From contig NZ_JBFAZP010000016.1 of NCBI RefSeq assembly GCF_040681875.1, positions 1 through 64,000 on the forward strand: a stretch of DNA of 64,000 nt, in the 5' to 3' direction. The translations under genes and the position numbers were made by a program. Of this stretch, positions 50,588 to 59,322 are shown one piece after another. This DNA comes from Longispora sp040681875 (GTDB lineage Bacteria > Actinomycetota > Actinomycetes > Mycobacteriales > Micromonosporaceae). The notes below the pieces were generated by a model. The model was not told the origin of the DNA and searched no databases. It saw only the letters and a list, made by a program, of their open reading frames with translations. Numbering within the stretch: the stretch's first letter is position 1; every line of letters begins with the position of its first letter.

Positions 50588-50964
50588 CCGCCGCGCCCAT
50601 GCTCGCTGAGCCGAAGGCGGACGACCACTATCTGGGGATCGTGGACACCCGATACGTCACCTCCCCGTACGGCTACCACCAGATCGTCGGGTGCAGCCTC
50701 GTCGGCGAGGCCCGAGACGGCCGGACGGAGTTCACTGACTGGCTCCGCCCCGAATGCTCCTACCTGCTGCACTTCTCAGACCACGCGTGGGTCGTCAGCG
50801 GCGGAGGGCTACCCGACCTCCGGTTCACCCTGCACCGGGAAGGGCTGGCCTTGTCGAGCCTGCCGGTCCACGGCAGCCAAACGCTGCTGCACACCTACCT
50901 CGATCACCGGCTCTCTCCGCTGCCCACTGCGGTGGGGTGGCGACTATGGGTCCGGACCCGATGA
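50584..50964 (+). CDS. Hypothetical protein, 126 aa
   Basis: GTG start coupled to 50258-50587. LGIVDTRYVTSPYGYHQIVGCSLVGEARDGRTEFTDWLRPECSYLLHFSDHAWVVSGGGLPDLRFTLHREGLALSSLPVHG. Unrecognised, beta-rich. Overlaps the following membrane peptide by ATGA. Confidence 0.6.
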   Translation: MTAAPMLAEPKADDHYLGIVDTRYVTSPYGYHQIVGCSLVGEARDGRTEFTDWLRPECSYLLHFSDHAWVVSGGGLPDLRFTLHREGLALSSLPVHGSQTLLHTYLDHRLSPLPTAVGWRLWVRTR

Positions 50965-51104
50965 CCACCAACCGGCGAACGCTGTACCGAGGACCGGTCG
51001 GAGCAAACGGATCGCGCTGGTGGGCACTGGCTGCGATCACGATCACCGCCACTGCACTGGCGGTCGCGTTCCAGGCGGCAGGGTTCTACGACCTCGTTCG
51101 ATGA
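50961..51104 (+). CDS. 47-aa single-pass membrane peptide
   Basis: MTTNRRTLYRGPVGANGSRWWALAAITITATALAVAFQAAGFYDLVR: basic N-terminus, one transmembrane helix, short exterior tail. ATGA overlap with 50584-50964 supports expression. Could be an immunity or regulatory peptide of the lanthipeptide cluster; no direct evidence. Confidence 0.55.
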   Translation: MTTNRRTLYRGPVGANGSRWWALAAITITATALAVAFQAAGFYDLVR

Positions 51105-51135
51105 AGTTCCCAGCCCGGGGCCCGCTGAGGCTGGA

Positions 51136-51267
51136 CCCGCCGCCGTGCGCCCCCGCACGGCGGCGGGAGCGGGCGGGTCCGCGTTCAGCACGTGAGAGCG
51201 CGGACCCGCCGACACCACCCGAAGCGCGTGAGCAAGCCCTGAGCAGGTAGCTGCGGGGGCTACCTGC
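51136..51267 (+). promoter_or_regulatory. Three stacked hairpins before the lanthipeptide precursor
   Basis: A 14-bp stem with CCCC loop (51136-51167), an 11-bp stem (51172-51182 with 51200-51210) and a 9-bp stem GCAGGTAGC/GCTACCTGC (51243-51251 with 51259-51267). The first is a likely terminator of the upstream unit; the others may belong to the precursor gene's leader. Confidence 0.55.
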
Positions 51268-51303
51268 CCGACCACCCCCACCGAATCGACTCAAGGAGGA
51301 ACG

Positions 51304-51441
51304 ATGAACGACCTGCTCAACACGTTCAACGGCGACCCGTTCGACCTGGACGCGCAGATCGTGGTCGACGGCCCGCCGGCCGCGGCGCTGCTGAGCTCGA
51401 CCGACGACACCTGCGACACCAAGAAGCCCGGGGACTGCTAG
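51304..51441 (+). CDS. lanA: FxLD-family lanthipeptide precursor (LanA)
   Basis: 45 aa, too short for ordinary ORF calling, with a perfect AAGGAGG four bases before ATG. The leader contains the FxLD signature (F13-D-L-D16: DPFDLDAQIVVDGPP), needed for recognition by LanB. The core after the Ala/Leu stretch is LLSSTDDTCDTKKPGDC: Ser31, Ser32, Thr33, Thr36 and Thr39 can be dehydrated, and Cys37 and Cys45 can close (methyl)lanthionine rings. Asp34, 35, 38 or 44 is a candidate for isoaspartate formation by the methyltransferase domain encoded at 55822. Followed by LanB, LanC and that enzyme. Confidence 0.92.
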   Translation: MNDLLNTFNGDPFDLDAQIVVDGPPAAALLSSTDDTCDTKKPGDC

Positions 51442-51457
51442 TCCACATCCCCTGACC

Positions 51458-51485
51458 GGCCCCGGCGGTGACCGCCGCCGGGGCC
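51458..51485 (+). terminator. Attenuator between precursor and LanB
   Basis: 11-bp stem GGCCCCGGCGG/CCGCCGGGGCC with a 6-nt loop between the precursor stop and the LanB ribosome site. Such leaky terminators keep precursor mRNA in excess over enzyme mRNA. Confidence 0.65.
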
Positions 51486-51510
51486 ACCTCACCACAAGCA
51501 AGGAGGACCA

Positions 51511-54500
51511 GTGCAGGCGTTCCAGCCAATCGACGCGGCGCTGTTGCGCGCCACCGCGTGGCCTCCACTGGTGATCCCGGAACCGTGGCCTGACGTCCGC
51601 GACCCCGACCAGGCACTGGAGTGGCTCGCGCAGGCGTGGACCGCGCCGGTTGCCGAAGCAGTGTGGTTGGCCAGCCCTGCGCTCGCCGACCGCATCGGGG
51701 CGATGCCCGCCGGACAGGGCCGGCGACTCGTCCTTCCCCTGGCCAGGTACCTCCTGCGGGCAGGGCGGCGGGCGACCCCGTTCGCCGAATTCGCCGGCGT
51801 CGCGCCGCTCCGGTTCGCGCAGACGGCATCCGTGCACTCGACCGGACTGCCGTTGGCGCGGGTTCGGGCGGACGCGGAATGGCTGGCGGCGGTGATCACC
51901 AGGCTGGAGGCGGAGCCGGATCTGCTGCACCGCCTCCCTGTCCAGAGCAACAACTTGGCCGCAGTGCGCGGCAACCGACTGGTCGTCGCGCGCCTGCCGC
52001 ACGCAAGCAAGCCCCAGGCCGGCCCCGTGCGGGAGTCATCGGTGGAGAACACCACCGCCGTGCAACTCGCGGTCCGGGCCGCCGCCGTTCCTGTGCCGGC
52101 GGGCGACTTGGCCGCAACCGTCGCCACCGCCTACCCTGACTCCCCGCCAGACTCCGCCGCCAAGCTGATCGGCGAGCTAGTCCGACAAGGCGTGCTGATT
52201 ACCGCCCTCCGTCCGCCGTCAACCAGCACCGACCCGCTCGGCTACCTCCTGCGTCACCTCGACGCCGCCGGAACTGACGCGGACCTGGTCGAACTGGTCG
52301 CAGAACTTCACGCAGTTCACGCCGACCTCTGCGCGCTGGGTGGGTCTGACAGCAGGCCCGGAGGCCCTGCCGGGCGGGCTGCGGCCGGACGCATGCGGGC
52401 AATGGCAGCGGTGGAACAGCCGTTGGTCGTCGACCTGCGCCTCGGTGACCACGTGGTGCTTCCGGAACAGGTGGCGGCTGAGGCTGCGATGGCCGCCGAG
52501 GTGCTGCGGCGGTTGTCGCCGTACCCGGGCGGCCGGCCGGATTGGCAGGCGTACCTGAGCACTTTCGTCGCCCGCTACGGCACCGGAACCTTGGTCCCGC
52601 TCGCCGAGCTTGTCGATCCGGTAGCCGGGCTCGGGTACCCGGCACACCTGCACGCCGCGCCCGACGCCCCGCGCGCCGTCCTGTCTGCCCGGGACGAGCG
52701 CCTGCTGACCCTGGCGCAGCAGGCTCTACTGGACGGGGTCAGGCACGTTGTTCTGAACGATGCCAGCGTGGACGCCTTGGCCGGTGACGCGCCCGGCCGG
52801 AGCCGGGCCGCCGCGCACCTGGACCTGTGTGCGGAGGTCCGTTCGCCATCAATGGAGGCGCTGAACGCCGGCCGGTTCACGCTCGCGGTGACCGGGATGG
52901 GCCGCTCGGCCCCTGCCACGTCCGGCCGGTTCCTCGACCTACTGGCCGAGGCGGACAGGAGCCGGATGACGGCGGAGTTCTCGCGGTTGCCGGTGGCCGT
53001 CGATGGCGCCCTCGCGGTACAGCTCTCCTTCCCGCCCCACCGCACCCGGCCCGAGAACGTCCTACGCGCCGTGCAGGTCCTACCGGCCGTGCTCGGGCTG
53101 GCTGAACACCGCGAGCCGTCTCCGGGCAAAATCGACCTCGATGACTTGGCGGTGACCGCCGACGACGGCCGCCTGGTTCTGGTGTCAGTGTCGCGGCGAC
53201 AGGTAGTTGAGCTGGCCTTGGCGCACGCTGCCGCCCCGCACACCATGCCGCTGCTGGCCCGGTTCCTGCTCGAGCTACCTCGGGCGACCGCGACCGGCAT
53301 GAAGCCGTTCGACTGGGGCGCGGCCAGAGAACTGCCGTTCCGGCCAGCGGTGAGCTACGGCCGGGTACTGCTGTGCGCGGCCCGCTGGCGCATCGATCCG
53401 GCCCGACTGCCCGGCGCCGACGCTCCAGAGGCGGCATGGGCTGCGGCGTGGACGGTGTTGCGGTCACGGTTGCGGCTACCGGTGTTGGTTCAGGTGGGCA
53501 ACGGCGACCGGCGGCTGCGGCTGAACCTGAACCGGGCGATGGACCTGGCGTTGTTGCGCGCTCACCTGGACTCTGTCGAGGGCCCCGTCACGGTGGTGGA
53601 GGCTGCCAGCCCCGCCGACTTCGGCTGGATCGGCGGCCGGGCTCACGAGATCGTGGTGCCGCTGGCGTCGAACGCCCCGCCGGAGCCGGCCCCTGCTGTG
53701 CTCTCCGGCCCGTGGCCCGCGCCGGGCCAGGCTCAGCCTGTTCTGCCTGGCGGCCGGCTGGTGTCGGCGAAGCTGTTCACCGATCCGCAGTTGCTCGACC
53801 TGATCGTGTCCCGGGGCGTGCCGGCCCTGCTCGCCGAGTGGAACGAACCTCCGGCGCTGTGGTTTCTGCGGATGCTCCATCCGGTGCCGCACCTGCGGAT
53901 CAGGGTCCACACGACCGACTACGGCTCCACGGCGGCGCGGATTGGCCAATGGGCCACGAACCTCCATGAGCAGGGCCTGGTCGGGGACTTTCTGCTCGAC
54001 ACCTACCTGCCGGAGACCGGCAGGTACGGCGAAGGGCCGTGCCTGGCCGCCGCCGAAGCGCTGTTCGCCGCCGACAGCACCGCCGTCCTGGCGCAGCTCG
54101 CCCTGGCGGCAGGCTCCGGGCCGCACCTCCACGCCGTGACAGCTGCGAGCCTTGTCGACCTGGCGGGCGCGATGCTCACCGGCCCGGCTGCCGGACACGA
54201 GTGGCTAATCGCCCGCCCGGAACTCACCGGTTCCGAGCCCGTCGACCGGGCCGTACTCCGCCAGGCTCTCGCGCTGGACCATGCGGCGTTGGACAGGTCG
54301 GGGGCAGGGCGGGCGCTGCTGGATGCCTGGGAACGGCGACGCGATGCCGCCGGCCGGTACGCCGCCGCGCTGGCCGCCGCCGGTAGCCGGCTGAGCGCAT
54401 CCGGGGTCCTCGGGTCGCTGCTGCACCTGCACTACGTGCGGGCCGAAGGACCTGATCCGGCAGCCGAAGCGTACGCGTACCGACTGGCCCGAAACCTCGC

Positions 54501-54546
54501 CCTAGCCGTCGCGCGTCGCCGCACACCGAGAGGAACCGCCCGATGA
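51511..54546 (+). CDS. lanB: Class I lanthipeptide dehydratase LanB
   Basis: 1011 aa, full length for LanB. The N-terminal glutamylation domain (about 1-700; RYLLRAGRRATPFAEFAGVAPLRF near 75, LSFPPHRTRPENVLRAVQVLP near 510, PVLVQVGNGDRRLRLNLN near 655) uses glutamyl-tRNA to activate Ser/Thr of the core peptide. The C-terminal SpaB_C elimination domain (about 745-1010; LVSAKLFTDPQLLDLIVSRGVPALLAEWNEPPALWFLRMLHPVPHLRIRVHT) removes glutamate. GTG start with AAGGAGGACC. The stop overlaps LanC by ATGA. Confidence 0.9.
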   Translation: MQAFQPIDAALLRATAWPPLVIPEPWPDVRDPDQALEWLAQAWTAPVAEAVWLASPALADRIGAMPAGQGRRLVLPLARYLLRAGRRATPFAEFAGVAPLRFAQTASVHSTGLPLARVRADAEWLAAVITRLEAEPDLLHRLPVQSNNLAAVRGNRLVVARLPHASKPQAGPVRESSVENTTAVQLAVRAAAVPVPAGDLAATVATAYPDSPPDSAAKLIGELVRQGVLITALRPPSTSTDPLGYLLRHLDAAGTDADLVELVAELHAVHADLCALGGSDSRPGGPAGRAAAGRMRAMAAVEQPLVVDLRLGDHVVLPEQVAAEAAMAAEVLRRLSPYPGGRPDWQAYLSTFVARYGTGTLVPLAELVDPVAGLGYPAHLHAAPDAPRAVLSARDERLLTLAQQALLDGVRHVVLNDASVDALAGDAPGRSRAAAHLDLCAEVRSPSMEALNAGRFTLAVTGMGRSAPATSGRFLDLLAEADRSRMTAEFSRLPVAVDGALAVQLSFPPHRTRPENVLRAVQVLPAVLGLAEHREPSPGKIDLDDLAVTADDGRLVLVSVSRRQVVELALAHAAAPHTMPLLARFLLELPRATATGMKPFDWGAARELPFRPAVSYGRVLLCAARWRIDPARLPGADAPEAAWAAAWTVLRSRLRLPVLVQVGNGDRRLRLNLNRAMDLALLRAHLDSVEGPVTVVEAASPADFGWIGGRAHEIVVPLASNAPPEPAPAVLSGPWPAPGQAQPVLPGGRLVSAKLFTDPQLLDLIVSRGVPALLAEWNEPPALWFLRMLHPVPHLRIRVHTTDYGSTAARIGQWATNLHEQGLVGDFLLDTYLPETGRYGEGPCLAAAEALFAADSTAVLAQLALAAGSGPHLHAVTAASLVDLAGAMLTGPAAGHEWLIARPELTGSEPVDRAVLRQALALDHAALDRSGAGRALLDAWERRRDAAGRYAAALAAAGSRLSASGVLGSLLHLHYVRAEGPDPAAEAYAYRLARNLALAVARRRTPRGTAR

Positions 54547-55808
54547 CCGCGCTGCCGTTGCTGTCCGACCACCCGAGGCTACGCGCCGCCGCGTCAACGG
54601 CCGACCGCATCACTACTGCGCTGGCCGCCCCACCGGAACCGGACTACCCGGCAGACGACTACGGCCCGGCCAGTATCCGCTGGCACGCGCAGTCCCTGTC
54701 CAAGGGCGCGGCCGGCGTGGCGGTCCTACACGGCGTGCGGGCACAAACCGGGCATGGCGACTGGGAACCGGTGCGGGCCTGGCTAGGGCGTGCCACCGCC
54801 GATGACCTCGCCAACTCCGGAGGTGCCGGCCTCTGGTACGGGGCGCCGGCCGTCGCGCACGCCTTAGCGACCGCCGCACCAGGCGCGCGCCCCAACGCTC
54901 TCGCCATCCTCGATCGTGCCGTCGCGGACCTGACCGGACGTCGCCTGGCCGCCGCCGAAGCACGCCTGGCCGCACGCGCCCGGCCGCCGCTGGCGGAGTT
55001 CGATCTGGTGCGGGGCCTGACCGGACTGGGCGCGCACCTCCTGCGCCGCGATCCCGACGGCGCTCTGGTCCGGCGGGTTCTGGCGTACCTCGTGCGCCTC
55101 ACCGAACCTGTCGACGCCGACGACGCCGCCGGCCGGCTCGCCCCCGGCTGGTGGACCGCCGAACCACCCGACCGGCCGGCGTTGATGGCGGGCGGGCACG
55201 CGAATTTGGGCATGGCCCACGGCATCGGCGGCCCCCTCGCATTGCTCGCGTTGGCGCACCGCGACGGCGTCACGGTGGCGGGTCACACCGAGGCGATCGG
55301 CCGGATCTGCGCGACCCTCGACGGCTGGCGGCAGATCGGCCCAGCCGGACCCTGGTGGCCGGAACGCATCCCCCTGCCCGACCTGCTCGCAGGTGCGCCC
55401 GCCGCCGAGGGCCCGGCGCGACCGTCGTGGTGCTACGGCACACCGGGGCTGGCCCGCGCTCAACAACTCGCCGGCATCGCGCTGCGGGACCCCGCCCGTC
55501 AGCAGGCCGCCGAGGACGCCCTGACCCGGTGCCTGGCCGATCCGGCACAACTCGACCGGATCACCGACCCCGCGGTGTGTCATGGCTGGGCTGGACTCGC
55601 CGCGACCGTCTGGTACGCGGCCAACGACGCACGTTCCAGCGCCTTGGCCGCGCACCTTCCTCGGGTCCTGAACCTGCTCCTTCGCCATGCCGCCGACCCC
55701 ATGCCGGGGACCGGGCTGATCGAGGGCAGTGCCGGCGTGGCCTTGGTCCTGCACATGTTCGCCACCGGCACCGCTGTTCGCTGGGCAACCAGCCTCCTCA
55801 TCGACTGA
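54543..55808 (+). CDS. lanC: Lanthionine cyclase LanC
   Basis: 421 aa. The zinc ligands and neighbours of LanC are present: GGHANLGMAHGIGGPLALL (about 215), SWCYGTPGLARA (Cys about 297) and VCHGWAGLAATVW (Cys-His about 346), plus GLIEGSAGVALVLHMF near the end. It should catalyse addition of Cys37/Cys45 thiols of the precursor to dehydro-residues. Overlaps LanB by four bases. Confidence 0.9.
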   Translation: MTALPLLSDHPRLRAAASTADRITTALAAPPEPDYPADDYGPASIRWHAQSLSKGAAGVAVLHGVRAQTGHGDWEPVRAWLGRATADDLANSGGAGLWYGAPAVAHALATAAPGARPNALAILDRAVADLTGRRLAAAEARLAARARPPLAEFDLVRGLTGLGAHLLRRDPDGALVRRVLAYLVRLTEPVDADDAAGRLAPGWWTAEPPDRPALMAGGHANLGMAHGIGGPLALLALAHRDGVTVAGHTEAIGRICATLDGWRQIGPAGPWWPERIPLPDLLAGAPAAEGPARPSWCYGTPGLARAQQLAGIALRDPARQQAAEDALTRCLADPAQLDRITDPAVCHGWAGLAATVWYAANDARSSALAAHLPRVLNLLLRHAADPMPGTGLIEGSAGVALVLHMFATGTAVRWATSLLID

Positions 55809-55821
55809 CCCGGAGACCATC

Positions 55822-57915
55822 ATGGACCTCGACTTCCCGCCCGAAATTGGACCTGCCAGCCCGTGGCGGCAGACCTATCTGACGTTCGCCGACTGGCGGA
55901 CCGCCGAGCACTACGCCGCCAAGCACCTCGGCCCCGCCCTGCTCGAAGCAGAGGACAACGAGGCGATCTGCGCGTTCATGTTCCTGCGCAAAGGGGCGAC
56001 CTGGCGACTGCGCGTCCTCCCCGGCGACGATCCCGCCCAGGTCGATGCCCTGCTGGAGGAGGTCTCACACCACGAGAAGGTGCTGGACAGCGCCGAGTCG
56101 TGGTACGCCCCGCCAGTCGGAGCGTTCGGCGGAAGCGAGGGACTGGCCATCGCGCACGCCCTGGCCCACGCCGACAGCAGGCACATCCTGGCCCACCTCG
56201 CCGCCGGAGGCGATCACCGCCGCGAACTCGGTGTCCTACTCGCCACGCGCCTCATGCGCGCCGCCGGAATGGACTGGTACGACCAGGGCGAGGTGTGGAG
56301 GCAGGTGGCCCTACACCGCGACGACCCGCAGAACGCGGCGCCGTCGCTGGGCGCGAAGCTGGTGTCGGACATGCAGCGGTTTCTCGTGGCCGCCGCCGAC
56401 GCGCCCGGTAGCCCGCTATACGCCGCCCCGACCTGGCCCGCGGCGCACGAGCGCGCCGGTCAGGCCCTCGGCTACCTCCACGCGCACGGCGAGCTGTCTC
56501 GGGACCTGACCGGCGTCGTGGTCCACGTACTGCTGCACGTGTTCAACCGGCTCGGGATCTCCGCCGCCGACCAGGCAGCAATGGCCTCGGCCGCCGAGTA
56601 CGTCGTGTTCCACCGCCCGCTCGCCCCGGGCCCACAGACCCCCGCACCCGGACCGGGCACCCGCCCGGCCCGGCGAGACAACAACCAGAAGGCCGACACG
56701 GTGACCAAAGAACCAACCAAGACCCACGCCGACGACGCCGCGCGACTCCGCGACCAGCTCGCCGACACGCTCAAGGAACGCGGCTACCTCACCGACCCGC
56801 GCGTTGAGCACGTTCTCCGCACCGTACCCCGGGAGCCCTTCCTGCCCGGCGTTGCATTGGCTGACGTCTACGCCCCGACCGCCAACATCATCAAGCGGGA
56901 CGAGACCGGAGCCGCCCTGTCCTCGGCATCGGGCCCCAACCTGGTCAGCGGGATGCTTCACCAGCTCAAACCCGAGCCTGGGCAGATGATGCTGGAGATC
57001 GGCACGGCCACCGCCGTCAACGCCGCCTACCTCTTCAACCTCGTCCAGCCCGGCGGGCGTGTGGTCACGATCGAGATCGACCAGGACCTCACCGACATCG
57101 GCCGAGCCAACCTTGAGCGAGCCGGCTACCCCGACATCACCGTCATCTGCGGCGACGGCGCCCTCGGCTACCCCGACGGCGCGCCCTACGACGGGCTCGT
57201 GGTCACCGCAGGGGCGTGGGATGTCTCGGCGGCCTGGTGGGCACAGGTCCGTGTCGGAGGCCGAATCGTCGTTCCGCTGCGGTTGCACGAGTGCGGCCTG
57301 ACGCGGTCGCTCGCCTTCATCAAGGTCTCCGACGACCAACTCGTCAGCGACTCGGCCCTGGTGTGCGGGTTCGTGCCAATGCGCGGGCTGTCTGAGCACC
57401 TCGAAGACCACCTGCGGCTGGGAGCCGACGTGGTCCTCAAGCTCGACCCCACCGACCAGCCCGACCGCGACGCGCTCGCCGGAGTCCTCGACCACCCGCG
57501 CCAGGAGACCTGGACCAGCATCCACATCACCGACGCCGACCCCGTCGGCCACCTCGACCTGTACATGCTCGTCCACGCCGGCCACGCCTTCGGCCGGCTC
57601 GGCGTCGGTGCGGTCGCCCGAGAAACCGGCAAGGTCAACCCCGCGTACCGATGGAACGGAGCCGTCATCTACTCCGGGGGCACGATCGCCTACCCGGCGT
57701 TCCAGGCCACCAGCGACACGACCTACAACCTCGGCGTCATCGCCCACGGCCCCGAGGCCGACAAGCTCGGCGCGGACCTCCTCGACCTGCTGCACCGCTG
57801 GGACGAGACCGGCCGGCCGAACGACCCGACCGTCACCGCCAGGCCGACGACCACCGGCCCCGCGCAGCTGGGCGAGATCACCCGGCCCGACAGCATCTTC
57901 AGCATCCAGTTCTGA
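55822..57915 (+). CDS. Fusion of SpaB_C-like domain and FxLD-system methyltransferase
   Basis: 697 aa. Residues 1-275 (PWRQTYLTFADWRTAEHYAAKHLGPALLEAEDNEAICAFMFLRKGATWRLRVLPG ... GSEGLAIAHALAHADSRHIL, LLATRLMRAAGMDWYDQGEVW) match stand-alone thiopeptide/LanB elimination-type domains. After a hydrophilic linker (ARRDNNQKADTVTKEPTKTH), residues 295-697 are a PIMT-type O-methyltransferase of the FxLD system (PGQMMLEIGTATAVNAAYLFNLVQPGGRVVTIEID, ICGDGALGYPDGAPYDGLVVTAGAW). Homologues methylate an Asp of the core to yield isoaspartate. In related clusters these are, to my knowledge, two genes; here one uninterrupted frame joins them. A GTG at 56701 could start the second part separately. Confidence 0.85.
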   Translation: MDLDFPPEIGPASPWRQTYLTFADWRTAEHYAAKHLGPALLEAEDNEAICAFMFLRKGATWRLRVLPGDDPAQVDALLEEVSHHEKVLDSAESWYAPPVGAFGGSEGLAIAHALAHADSRHILAHLAAGGDHRRELGVLLATRLMRAAGMDWYDQGEVWRQVALHRDDPQNAAPSLGAKLVSDMQRFLVAAADAPGSPLYAAPTWPAAHERAGQALGYLHAHGELSRDLTGVVVHVLLHVFNRLGISAADQAAMASAAEYVVFHRPLAPGPQTPAPGPGTRPARRDNNQKADTVTKEPTKTHADDAARLRDQLADTLKERGYLTDPRVEHVLRTVPREPFLPGVALADVYAPTANIIKRDETGAALSSASGPNLVSGMLHQLKPEPGQMMLEIGTATAVNAAYLFNLVQPGGRVVTIEIDQDLTDIGRANLERAGYPDITVICGDGALGYPDGAPYDGLVVTAGAWDVSAAWWAQVRVGGRIVVPLRLHECGLTRSLAFIKVSDDQLVSDSALVCGFVPMRGLSEHLEDHLRLGADVVLKLDPTDQPDRDALAGVLDHPRQETWTSIHITDADPVGHLDLYMLVHAGHAFGRLGVGAVARETGKVNPAYRWNGAVIYSGGTIAYPAFQATSDTTYNLGVIAHGPEADKLGADLLDLLHRWDETGRPNDPTVTARPTTTGPAQLGEITRPDSIFSIQF

Positions 57916-58010
57916 CCAGCGCGGCCGGAGCGGCAAGACGCTGCTCCGGCCGCCTGGCTGACCCCCCACCGAGCATCCCGCTACTTGACCTGCCTCGCAG
58001 GGAGGCGAAC

Positions 58011-59129
58011 GTGACCCCCGCACCACCCGTCCCGCTGACCGCCATCGCCGCCCGGTTCCCCCTCATCGCCCGCAACCGGCCGCCCGCCCGCCCGCTGAAA
58101 GACCGACTCCGCCGCCTCACCGCGAAGGCCGACGCCTTGCACGCCGAACCCGACACCAACACCGCGTCGCAGATCCTCAACGGCGGCACGCTCCTCATGT
58201 CCGACTGCGGAGACTCCGAACTCGCCCGCGCTTGGTGCCGCCGCCACGCCGCCGCCTACCTCGATCGGCCGGCACCCGACGGACATGCAGCCCGCGCGGC
58301 CCTGGAACCCCTCATCAACCTGGCCCGCCTCCGTATCCGCGACGGCGACGGCGACGGCGCCCACCAGCTCCTGACCGCCCTGCACAAGGCGATCACCTCC
58401 CGCACGAGCGTGACCATCGACGGCATCGAACTCACCCCCGAGCACATGCCGACCGACCCAGCCGAGCACGCCGAGTTGACCGCCTTGGCATTGAGCGCCC
58501 TCCTGTCCGACGGCCTCCGAGCGCTCATCAGCGCGGGGCGATGGCTCGAGGCCGTCGATCAGCTCCTTGAGCACAACGCCGTCACGCCGCGGCTCTGGGA
58601 CGGCCGCCAGATCGCCATCGTCGCCCGCCTCATCGACGAAGACACGATCACCGCGTCGGTCCTGCTGAACGCGACCGTTCCGGGCGACTCGTGGGAGCAG
58701 GCGGTTCACGGACTACTGAACGGCATGTGCCAGGCAAAGGCCGGCACCCTCATCGAGACCAGCCGGCGCGCACTGCTCGATCTGCCCTTCAGCTGTGATC
58801 TGCCCACCGGTCTCGGTCTCGCACGGTTCAGAGTTCGCCTCGCACTTGCCACCGTCGACCTAGCTGGCCAAGCCCCCGTGCCACTCCTGAACCGGCTCTG
58901 CGCGCAGGTGATCGCCGAGGCCGACGCCCATGCGGGCAGCGAACTACTCCACCACCCGGCCCTTGCCGATCGTCAGCGCCCCGCGCTTCTCGACCTGATC
59001 CAAGCCGCCGGTCTCGGCCAAGGCCAGGTTCCAGAACCAGTCCGCACGCACCTGTGCACTGTGCTTGACGTTGCCCTCGGTGCAGTCGCTGCACATACGG
59101 GCGGGCCCAACTCGCTCACCCGCCCGTGA
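58011..59129 (+). CDS. Cluster-associated hypothetical protein, 372 aa
   Basis: All-helical, Ala/Leu-rich protein (PLTAIAARFPLIARNRPPARPLKDRLRRLTAKADAL; ARAWCRRHAAAYL; LALSALLSDGLRALISAGRWLEAVDQLLEHNAVTPRLWDGRQIAIVARLIDED). A fold of helical repeats is likely. Co-directional with the methyltransferase. Role in the pathway unknown. GTG at 58011 preceded by GGGAGGCG. Confidence 0.7.
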   Translation: MTPAPPVPLTAIAARFPLIARNRPPARPLKDRLRRLTAKADALHAEPDTNTASQILNGGTLLMSDCGDSELARAWCRRHAAAYLDRPAPDGHAARAALEPLINLARLRIRDGDGDGAHQLLTALHKAITSRTSVTIDGIELTPEHMPTDPAEHAELTALALSALLSDGLRALISAGRWLEAVDQLLEHNAVTPRLWDGRQIAIVARLIDEDTITASVLLNATVPGDSWEQAVHGLLNGMCQAKAGTLIETSRRALLDLPFSCDLPTGLGLARFRVRLALATVDLAGQAPVPLLNRLCAQVIAEADAHAGSELLHHPALADRQRPALLDLIQAAGLGQGQVPEPVRTHLCTVLDVALGAVAAHTGGPNSLTRP

Positions 59130-59154
59130 TCGTGTCCTCGGGGTGGTGAGCGTG

Positions 59155-59322
59155 ATGACCATTCAGCACGAGGACGTTTGCCCCGGCGGTCCGATGTTGT
59201 GGGAGACCCTCTGCGACTCGGCCGATGTGGTCTTCGCCGATGTCGCCCGGTGCCCCACCCAGTTCAGCTCCGTGCTCCTGTCCGCCGCAGAATCGCAGCT
59301 CCGGACGGGTGAGGGCCAATGA
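59155..59322 (+). CDS. Small acidic hypothetical protein, 55 aa
   Basis: MTIQHEDVCPGGPMLWETLCDSADVVFADVARCPTQFSSVLLSAAESQLRTGEGQ. Its stop overlaps the regulator start (ATGA). Small acidic genes next to DUF5753 regulators are common in actinomycetes; partner of the regulator is a reasonable guess. Confidence 0.6.
   Translation: MTIQHEDVCPGGPMLWETLCDSADVVFADVARCPTQFSSVLLSAAESQLRTGEGQ

Noticed and set aside
56416..58026. 536-codon minus-strand frame
   Set aside because: Antisense to the lanthipeptide methyltransferase; Gly/Val/Asp-rich mirror of its codons.
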